Shown: piece after piece, positions 48,460 through 56,975 of the stretch
Numbering within the stretch: the stretch's first letter is position 1
How the letters are laid out: each line of letters starts with the position of its first letter
Origin: Pseudoscleropodium purum
Lineage: Eukaryota > Streptophyta > Bryopsida > Hypnales > Brachytheciaceae
Assembly (NCBI GenBank): GCA_963969395.1
Contig: OZ017799.1
Coordinates: forward strand, 14,572,501 to 14,636,500
Reading direction: 5' to 3'
DNA length: 64,000 bases
Translations under genes and position numbers: made by a program
Notes under the pieces: generated by a model
What the model was told of the DNA's origin: nothing
The model's database searches: none
The model's input: the letters and a program-made list of their open reading frames with translations, nothing else

Positions 48460-49712
48460 ATGCCGAACGATAGAACACCCAAAAAAAGTAGTCGAAAGGA
48501 AAGACTCCAATTGTTCGATTGGGATGCTTGGGCCGATCCATTGTGCGTAGGTGAACCGAAATGGGAAGAGGAACCAACAAAAACGTGGGATTGCTCAATG
48601 TGCAAGAAGTATGTAAAAATGACTCACATTCAAAAACTTTGGCCACGTGAACGTATAGAGTACTAAGCGCCACGTTGGGAAGGACAAATGTCTACGTGCC
48701 AAAGTGAGCATTTCAAACAACGATACACACAAGTGCATCGAGTTCTTGGCATTAAAAGCTCCAAACCAAATATAATGAATTATAATGTTATGGCAATGGT
48801 TTGGGCAGAGATTGTACTCCACAAGGACGTGGACTGGCATACCGCTACAAGTCGCAATGTGGAGAACTATACGTGCACGGATGCCGTTATAGATACACAG
48901 TGGAGGGGCGCAAGCGATTGCATGCCAGAGTGGTCTAATCGAGGTTATCTACAACAACCTTCAGTTGTTCTACGAGATGCTGAAGATGCGTGGACAGATG
49001 ACGATGATATGCAAGCGCCTGTCACATTTGGAGTTAGGCACGAGCGGATAGAAGAACAAGAACGAATTGAATTCGAACAACAAATGCAAGAGGCAACACG
49101 CAGAAGCCTTCAAGATCGTGGACGGCAAGATAGGCATGGTGGGTCCTACAGACATGAACATGGAACGCAAGAATCTGAACAAGGAAGAGGTGGTTCATAC
49201 TCTAGTTACGATCCTCAAAATAGATATGAAGGTGGAAGAGGGAACTATGGATCCACGCATTATGGTGGTTCAAGTGCAGTTGGTTCTCGTTATGGCACTC
49301 CCCTGAAATTGGCTCTCAAAGTGAAGCAAGTAGCTATGGCAACACGCACTATGGTAAGCCTAATGGATCTGGTTCATATTATACGACGTCCACTCAAGTG
49401 GGCTCCGAAGGTAGTGGAGGAAGTCATGTAACCCCGCAGTATAGTTACTCTCTTCACGGAAGTGCCCAATACTATCCGGGATCAACTGGAAGTGATTCAT
49501 ACGGGCATCATGGGGCCTCTTATTATAGGGCTTCAAATGAAAGAGGATCAGAGCCTACTACTCCGATTCCTCCTCCCACTTTTGGAGGTTCAAACTCTGG
49601 ACAAGGAGGTGCACCAAGTGGATATCACGGAAACTACGAAGGTGGTCCATTCATTAGAGTACAAAGAAGAGGCAACGGTCAACAATTTGAGTTCGATTCA
49701 GATTCCGAATAA
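48460..49712 (+). pseudogene. Element gene 2: shared N-terminal domain plus Gly/Ser/Tyr-rich tail, broken
   Basis: The frame opens at the ATG at 48460 and is broken by a TAA at 48664. It continues in the same frame to about 49300, where a one-base change in a CCCC run shifts the frame. The new frame runs to the stop at 49710. The N-terminal part (CSMCKKYVKMTHIQKLW; later VHRVLG, MNYNVMAMVWAEIVLH, KDVDW) parallels element gene 1. A short acidic segment and a Gln/Glu/Arg-rich helix (EQERIEFEQQMQEATRRSLQ) follow. The remainder is low-complexity Gly/Ser/Tyr/His repeats of the SYGNTHYG and GGSSAVGSRYG type, like prion-like or RNA-granule tails, ending FDSDSE. The broken frame may be decay or, less likely, programmed. 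I do not know the family. Confidence 0.6.
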
Positions 49713-50309
49713 AAAAACATGCAAGTATATAGTGAGCATGTATTTGCTCAATTTTCTCATTTTTACTCTCATGACAAGTATAGAGCACTAGATTGGTAGA
49801 AGTAGTATAAAATTTTAAATGAATAGAACAATTTTGAACAACAATTTTGTTCACTTTTTCAAAAAGTGTTGTGTAATAGTGTACACCAAGTATGTATGTA
49901 GGCAAGCATATTGTTGAAGACATCATTGTATTATTTTATAATAGCGTTGATGTATAAGGCTATAAGCGACTTTGATAAATAATAAAAATATGAAGAAGAA
50001 ATATAACTTTGTAAGAGCCATATTATGTCCATTTTTGAATTTAGCATTCGAGGTTAAATATGTACTAGCATGGTGTGTATTTTGAAATTATTGTTGTGTG
50101 TTTATTACATTTAGAAACTCGTAAATGGTATAAATGTATTTCTAATTAATTTATGAAAGATTGAATTATTTCAATATTTGAAAATTTTTTATTTTTCATT
50201 CAACGATTGCTAAAAACTAAAATGATTTTTTATTGGTATGAAGAAATGCCCAAATTAGACAATTAGTGGTTCTTCTTTAGATTCTATTTTCAAATATGGA
50301 AAATAAATC

Positions 50310-50405
50310 GGATCGGGCAGACGCCAGATTTGTCCGCCCGTGGCCGTCCGATGGTGCGAACGGGCTGTCCGTGCCTTATAAGAGGGGCGGATGGGCCGTC
50401 CGCAT
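50310..50405. repeat. GTCCGCC cluster at the promoter of element gene 3
   Basis: GTCCGCCCGTGGCCGTCCG and GGGCGGATGGGCCGTCCGC around a TTATAAG box at 50376-50382. The ATG of gene 3 follows about 215 bp later. Confidence 0.55.
50376..50382 (+). promoter_or_regulatory. TATA-like box of element gene 3
   Basis: CCTTATAAGAGG embedded in the GTCCGCC cluster upstream of the kinase-like gene. Confidence 0.45.
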
Positions 50406-50598
50406 TGTCACTTTTGCTTTGCCCCTTGTGAATGCAAAGTGGAGCAGAGAGCTTGGTGGTTCATCCTCTATTGACTCCTTTCCAAGGCAAGGCAAGAGTG
50501 GTTTATTGAGGCCCCCTTGTTGCCAATTTTTTAGACACTTGCACGTGAATTCAATTTTTAATTAAAAAAATTGATCGATATCAGTTTCATTTGTCACG

Positions 50599-52092
50599 AT
50601 GCCGAACGGGAAGAAGAAGGTTGCGAAGCTAAAACATGGAGAGGGACCATCAAACTTGGAGGTAGTTCGCCAAAATCCTTCGGAAGAATGCAAAAAATTC
50701 ATGATCGAGTGCATCGTTCAATTTTATGAATCGGAAACAACATTGTCTTTAGACAATAAGTACATCAGATATCAAGAGGAGTGCGTGTCTAAATTCAAGG
50801 TAGACATGACACAGATGTTGTTGAATGCATTGAATGTGGCGAAGTGGCATGACGAAATGCATAAAGCGCACTTCACCAAATGTTTGGAGAACAAGGTTCA
50901 TGACGCTTTGTGGAATTCCAAAGTCATTTTGGTTAAATATGGCAAGGAATATCGACCCAATGACGCCCAGTTTGAAGAAATGATTCTGAAAGCGGACTTG
51001 TTTAGGGGGCAATGTGCTCCATTCGCCAAAAAGCACAATCGAGTTGGTTCAATTGGTTGGTGGAAAAGCAATGATGGAGTTGCTAAAGTGGAAAGGACCA
51101 AACGGCACCTCATAGCACTTCTAGATACAGCACGCGTGATTGTTGTTGATGATAGAACGATGAGAGGTGGATATGCAACGATTCAAAAGGTCCGTATTGA
51201 AGGATGTCCAAGAATACTTCCTTATTGGGAGTTTGCGGCAAAAAAATCCATTCACCACCAAACTCGACCCGATCTTGCAAAGTTAGAACATCAAAACGAA
51301 TCAATGGCTGTTCGAATTCCACACGCGGGTGTGATACGGTTTGCTGCGGTGTACGAAACAACGTGTGAAGATTATGTGTATTGGTGGAATGGTGGAACTC
51401 TTCGACAAATGTTGAATATGGATAAGGACTATCCAAACAACATTCAAATCCGTTTGATGTATACAAATTCAACCGAAGAGGAGGTTGTAAAAGCTCATCG
51501 TTTAGGGCGATATCGGAAGAAGCGCACGGAGTTGACATGGGCGTTTATGCATATAATGTATGCAATGCATCTTGCTGGATATTTGCACAATGATCTTTCT
51601 CCGGACAACATCTTGTTGCATTTTCCAGAGGATAAGTCACGTGTGTACATTGGAGTTTGCGATTGGGGCATGACCACCTTAGCTTCTCAGCCAATGAAGT
51701 CTTTGTACACATTCACATCAACAGATGAGATGAAACAGACTTTGCAGAGGAGATGGTGGGTAGATCCATGTATTGCATATTTGCATAAAGCAGGTGCAGA
51801 TGTGGAAGTCATTCCGATGTATTCACGTAAGTCGGAAAAGTATACCATTCGAAAAATTGCTCGGCGAATGAATGGAAACAACATGTCAGAGGCGTATTTC
51901 AACTTGCTACGAAAAACACCTAATGCGACACAATTTGCCTTTCATGACTTTGCAAAAGTGTTTTATGCTTACTTGAAGCGCATTTCTTCAAAGACTGACG
52001 ATGAAAATACTAGTTTGGCCCATGTGATTACGCGATTTTCTAATACATATCGTTGGCCGATGCCAAATGAACATTTTTGCCATTTATATTAG
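50599..52092 (+). CDS. Element gene 3: intact transposon-borne protein-kinase-like protein
   Basis: An intronless, uninterrupted 497-residue ORF. Residues 1-175 are a Lys-rich N-terminal region with no domain I recognise. A kinase-like domain follows. RGGYATIQKVRI is a degenerate nucleotide loop, EFAAKK is the likely VAIK-lysine position, and HAGVIRFAAVYE is the helix-C to beta-4 part. YVYWWNGGTLRQML is the hinge and helix D. HNDLSPDN is the catalytic loop, with Asp332 and Asn337, and CDWGM stands for DFG, with Asp355. The key residues are present, so activity is plausible, although the Gly-rich loop is poor. The first ten bases, ATGCCGAACG, are identical to those of element gene 2. The gene has its own TATA box and GTCCGCC cluster. 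It is the only intact gene of the three, perhaps because this copy is younger or retained. Confidence 0.75.
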   Translation: MPNGKKKVAKLKHGEGPSNLEVVRQNPSEECKKFMIECIVQFYESETTLSLDNKYIRYQEECVSKFKVDMTQMLLNALNVAKWHDEMHKAHFTKCLENKVHDALWNSKVILVKYGKEYRPNDAQFEEMILKADLFRGQCAPFAKKHNRVGSIGWWKSNDGVAKVERTKRHLIALLDTARVIVVDDRTMRGGYATIQKVRIEGCPRILPYWEFAAKKSIHHQTRPDLAKLEHQNESMAVRIPHAGVIRFAAVYETTCEDYVYWWNGGTLRQMLNMDKDYPNNIQIRLMYTNSTEEEVVKAHRLGRYRKKRTELTWAFMHIMYAMHLAGYLHNDLSPDNILLHFPEDKSRVYIGVCDWGMTTLASQPMKSLYTFTSTDEMKQTLQRRWWVDPCIAYLHKAGADVEVIPMYSRKSEKYTIRKIARRMNGNNMSEAYFNLLRKTPNATQFAFHDFAKVFYAYLKRISSKTDDENTSLAHVITRFSNTYRWPMPNEHFCHLY

Positions 52093-52494
52093 ATTGGTAG
52101 TGCAGAAGTAGTAGTTGAATAGGTTATATAGGCATTAAAAATTAGTTTAGAAATATAGAGTTGGAATGAAAAAAATTATATGTGCAATTAGCCAAATGTG
52201 CACAATGTATGGTATTCTACATTAAATTGAATACATTTTGCCCATATTGATTATGTTTGTATTTGTGTTGATCTTGATTTTTTAAATAGTATATATATAT
52301 ATATATATTTGAAGTCACAAACTTTTTTAGTTTGCCTTCTAAAAATGAATTGGAATTTTTTCATAGTTTCAAGACTATCATGGACTCATGGTCAAACTTT
52401 ATAATCTTTCAACTTATAAGAGACATTGTTTTAATAACAAATTGCGAACCATTGCACTTCATTTAACATTTAATTGTTTAAAGATTAAGGGAGT

Positions 52495-52635
52495 GACCGC
52501 GGAGCAGTTTGGATAGGGCGGTCGGGGGAAATAAGGCTGTCAAAGCGGACGGGGCGGTCCCGGCGAACGTTGCGTCCGCCGGGACCGCGAATGTCAGCGG
52601 ACGCTGCGGACACAACGTCCGCGTCCGGACATCGT
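52495..52635. repeat. Right subterminal GTCCGCC cluster
   Basis: GCGGACGGGGCGG, TGCGTCCGCCGG and GTCCGCGTCCGGAC directly inside the right end. These are the same words as at the left end, in opposite overall orientation. Confidence 0.6.
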
Positions 52636-52653
52636 ATCAACCCTGGTATGCAT

Positions 52654-53666
52654 AGGGACTACCTAACCAAACATCTTTTGTTAATGTTCTCAACGGTGGC
52701 ATTTTTTCAAAAATTGTGTAATTTTGTTGATTTTTTTTTCATAGGAAAGCATATAAGGCTTCTTTCATTTTAATGGTGGTGATCATCAAAACTATTCTAC
52801 ACAAAAGAGGAATTATGCTTTTTACAAGATCTAGTTAAGAAAACAAGAGCTATATTCAAACATCCTCAATCTTTTAGGGGATGAATGCTATTCACCTTCT
52901 CTATAGGGCTAGAAGCTCCCTCGAGTTTCCGAACTGGGAAAACTCAGTTACAACAATTGCCTAACATAGCAAAATCATTGTCACATCATATAATTAAAAA
53001 ATTTTAATAATCATTTAAAAAAAATTCAAAGAAATTTTAATTTATTTAAATTTTTCAATATTTTCATAAAATTTTAATTATTACAAAAATTTGACAAAGT
53101 GTCACTGGTTTAGAGCAAAAGGAACAAGCTTGAAACAACCCTTTTCTTGCCTAAAAGCTCTTTTAATGATATGTTCTTTTTTTTAATGTTGAAAGACAAA
53201 ACTCCACCTTTTGGAAGGACTAGAGAAGCCTATATTTTGAAGTTTAGGCACATTGAATTTGCAATCACTAGGGATATTTACTCTAAAATTTTAGAACAAT
53301 GTACTTCAAAAAGTTAATCAAAGGATCCTACACGCGGTTGGATTGGTTAAAAAATAAATATTGATGAAGATTTTCACCTTGCTTTAGAGATGAGTAATTT
53401 GAAGCCATTTTGGGCCTCTAAACATGAAAGAATTTTTGGGTAAAGAATTTCAAGATAATACCTTGATTGCCTTGCATTGTATAAAGTCTATAGAATCACA
53501 ATTACGGATCATTACAAGTGATAATTTCTCATTATTTCCTATAAATATACTCAACATTCAACTTCATGCTCAAATTCAACAAGGTAGAGGATGATAGAAC
53601 TATAAAGGATCTCATTCCATCTCTAGATATACTCTATTGTTACCAAAAAGAATTCATCTCTTTTCA
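52654..53666. other. AT-rich DNA right of the transposon
   Basis: Probably the right half of the R1-like or other repeat into which the transposon jumped. No gene is seen. Confidence 0.35.
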
Positions 53667-53991
53667 ATCAACACCATGGTTGTCATAACAGATGAGTCAG
53701 GGTCATCAAACGAGGTGGATGGACGGGCAAACCAGACCGAACGGTCCGGATGGCTTTCATTTTGTAACCCGCGGACGTCATTGTGCCACCATTAGGACGT
53801 GGATGTGACAGGGGCGCGGACTTCACCTTTAGGGCCTTATTAACTATCCACGCCCTATATCCTACCTACACCACATGGCAAGTTGGCACCCACGCCACCT
53901 ATTTTTTCCTTATTGAAAAGTCAACTATGTATTAACTTCTACCGGATGGACAAACCAGACGGATGTCCACTATGACAACCATGATCAACAC
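53667..53991. mobile_element. 309-bp non-autonomous hAT-like element with target duplication ATCAACAC
   Basis: The element spans 53675-53983. Its ends are CATGGTTGTCATA and TATGACAACCATG, a perfect 13-bp inverted repeat. ATCAACAC flanks it at 53667-53674 and 53984-53991. The interior is GC-rich and holds GGACGGGCAAACCAGACCG and CCAGACGGATGTCC, words like those at the ends of the 11.4-kb element. It has no coding capacity, so it must be moved in trans. Confidence 0.75.
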
Positions 53992-56975
53992 TTAGTTGAC
54001 CTTAAATACCAATTACTAGTTGTAACCATGACTTCCATTTCAAATGATTTTTTTAAAAAAGAAATCATCATATGTGGAGTTATACAACTATTCAATCTCA
54101 AGATGATTTTGTAGTATCCCAAGTAATCTCTATAGTGAAATCTATTGGGTCATTTTCCAATGATGGTACACTCCTAAGGATTAGTTAAAACACTCATAAA
54201 CCGAAGGATAAAATGCTCCACCAATTCCAAACAAGAGAATAAAGTTCAATATTCCCAACATTCATACTTGAAGGTTGGATAGGGTTGTCAAAAAGCATTG
54301 CAAATTATATAAATATATACTTAAGCACTGTTTTTTCAAAATTCTTAAAGTGCCAAAACAGTAATATAAACTATTATAGAGGTCTTCCAAATTTCAACAT
54401 TCATCTACATATTGGATAGAAAATATCACATTGGAACATATCATGTATTCTTAATTCTATTTTCATCAACAATCTAATAATTCAATCCACAATTTTTTAA
54501 TTTGAATAATTGTAGTGAAAACTTTATAGTTTTTCATTTATTTTTAGTCAAATTAATTATTTTGGATGCAATTTGGCACTATATTGCCCCCCTTAAAAGC
54601 TTTGCTCCATACTTCACAAATTTCCATTACAATATGATTTCTTCCAGAAAAAGATGAAAATAATAATTGCAAATGTAGAAATACACTAGTATTCTAAACA
54701 TTAGAGAATAGATCAAAAAATTTAGCATTGAAGTAAAAATACTAGGATGGATGGTCTACATGACCTAATCTATGGAAAATTGCAAGTCTTAGATTTCCAA
54801 TAAGAAGATTGGAACTAAATTTATAATACAAAAGACAAAAGTACCATTTTCTAGCTCTTTAATTTCTCAAGGTATAGTGTTGTATTTTCAAACTCGTATT
54901 AAGATACAAATTTTCTTGCAACCCCAATTTGGTAAGGTAAAGTTTTTAATTCCTGTCTATGTACTCTTTTTTGTCACCATGTATACATTTTCATTTTCAT
55001 GGTGCACATTTTCAATCTAGAATGTATTCTATTGGTACATGATGACAATATGCATAGTGTACAAGGATGGAAATGGGTGTGTCTACCTTAATGTAATGGA
55101 TCTCCAAAAGGGAGAAAATATAGGATTTTAGTCCCTCCCTAAAGCCCCCAAAATGAAACATTGCAACTAGTTTCTAAAACTTCAAATCTCTTCAAATTAT
55201 TCTAGGTCCAAAGAAGGAAAAAGGATCGACAAATACTCCCAAATGGGGATGGAAAATACCAAAAACAAGAAACCATTGATTGTCTCAACTAATAAAGTAA
55301 TAATTGATATAACTTGAACTCTATTGAACTCTATTGAACTCCATTGAACTCTATTGAGCTCCAAAAGTGTGAGAACCAACACCTACTTTTCAATTATATA
55401 TTCTTTGTATTGTCACTATTGTGCCAATTGGAAGGCACTAAATAATTATAAATCTTATTTGTCATTAAAGTCTATCACTTGTCAAAACATACATACACAA
55501 GGTTTTGTTAGAGTGAGTAGTTGGTAGCATCAAGTAAATATTAGGTTCTAAAAGTCAAGTTTGAAATTAATTTCGAATTTGTTTTTGAGCATTCAAAGGA
55601 ATTGTTGAAGTATTGTCAACATGAGACCATGGTCAAGAGTCTCAAGATAAAAATCAATACCAAAAACTACACACACCTTAGATCTAGCAGCTAAACAACA
55701 AAACATAGCTTATATCAAATGGTTGATATTACTCATAATGTAATAAGCCATTTGAAATACTATCTTACAAATATAACCCAAATTCCCTTCTATAATATTA
55801 GACAAAATTGAAGATTAGATCCAACTCCTAAAAGAAAATGTCATTAAAAAGCCCAAATGATGGCCTCAACCACTACAAGCAAAATCAGATTTTTTTTGCA
55901 CTCTAAACTCTAAAGAGCCTGTGAGAAAAGGACATTTCTATAGAATTTCATCATTCAATAATTGTAAGACAAATACTAAGCTAAATGGGGAATGTCCAAT
56001 GAAACCTTAGGTGCACCCTCTTAAATACGCTCAAGTAACTACACCTAAAATGATCTAAATAAGCTTTTGATTAATTAACTAATTATTAATCTATTTTTAT
56101 TTGTATTATATTAGTTTGGAAATAATGATAGGATTCCAAATTCTTCTAGCATATATTCTTTGGGCACCACACAATCAAACTATGATTTCCCAAAAGCATA
56201 TTCAAATTATTGGTTGTTGATGTATCCATAAAGCCCATAGGTCTCATATTCAAAAGTTGTACATTTAAGGGAAGAATTTGGATACATACATTCTAGTAGC
56301 AAGGATGTAATGGGAAGTGCTTACTTTAATCAAGGCCATTATAAAATTAAACCATGCATCCAATTCTATTCAGAGTGCAATAAAAAACTAAAGAAGTAAG
56401 AATTTAGTGAGGTTTGTCAAAGGACTTTGGTTCTCCTATATCACAAAGGCAAAGTGTACCCAACTATTACTATATCATACTTCTCAATAGCTTCCATTAA
56501 ATATTGAAACAAAGGATCATAGTCCGAACATATTATTGGTCACTTCACTATTGACAATATAAAGTAGTTAGAAATGTGTATGTGCAAAATAACCAACAAA
56601 CATGTTTGAAAAATGCTTTGGAAGAACACAACTTCACCCAAGTGCCTTGAACACATTCAATCACAAGCCTTACAAGAAGAAAGTTTTGTGACCATTTGAG
56701 TTCCCAAGATCCCAACTTGATTAGAACATCACTTTGTCCAAACACATGATGATCTGTGAATGGCTAACCACAACTCTAAAGTTGAAAGACTCTTGATCAA
56801 AACAACATCAATTGTAAATAGGGACTCCCAATGATAATACCTTGATGCATCCACAATGAACTGATGAGATCATTTCAAGAATACGATGCCAAATCCCACA
56901 AGAAGGCCCTTGACATTGCATTTGAGATGAAATACCTTGGATCATCAAATCAATGGAAGGCCAAGATGAAGTTTC
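53992..56975. other. AT-rich intergenic DNA
   Basis: About 3 kb without a supported gene. A 10-bp tandem repeat (TTGAACTCTA, about five imperfect units) lies at about 55313-55361. Confidence 0.4.

Larger units (their letters stand above)
41249..52653. mobile_element. 11.4-kb hAT-like DNA transposon with 8-bp target duplication GTATGCAT
   Basis: The element spans 41257-52645. The left end reads CAGGGTTGACGA and the right end, on the other strand, CAGGGTTGATACGA, giving a 9-bp inverted terminus with partial similarity beyond. The 8 bases outside each end are identical: GTATGCAT at 41249-41256 and 52646-52653. An 8-bp duplication and CAGGG-type ends fit the hAT superfamily; KDZ/Zisupton-type elements are an alternative. 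It carries three intronless genes (minus 45119-41721; plus 48460-49712; plus 50599-52092), separated by AT-rich DNA, and five GC-rich GTCCGCC clusters. No hAT transposase or dimerisation domain is recognisable. It is either non-autonomous, a vehicle for captured genes, or a lineage whose mobility protein is one of these three. Confidence 0.82.

Noticed and set aside
50749..51902. Minus-strand ORFs under the kinase-like gene
   Set aside because: Shadows; the plus strand has kinase motifs and full length.
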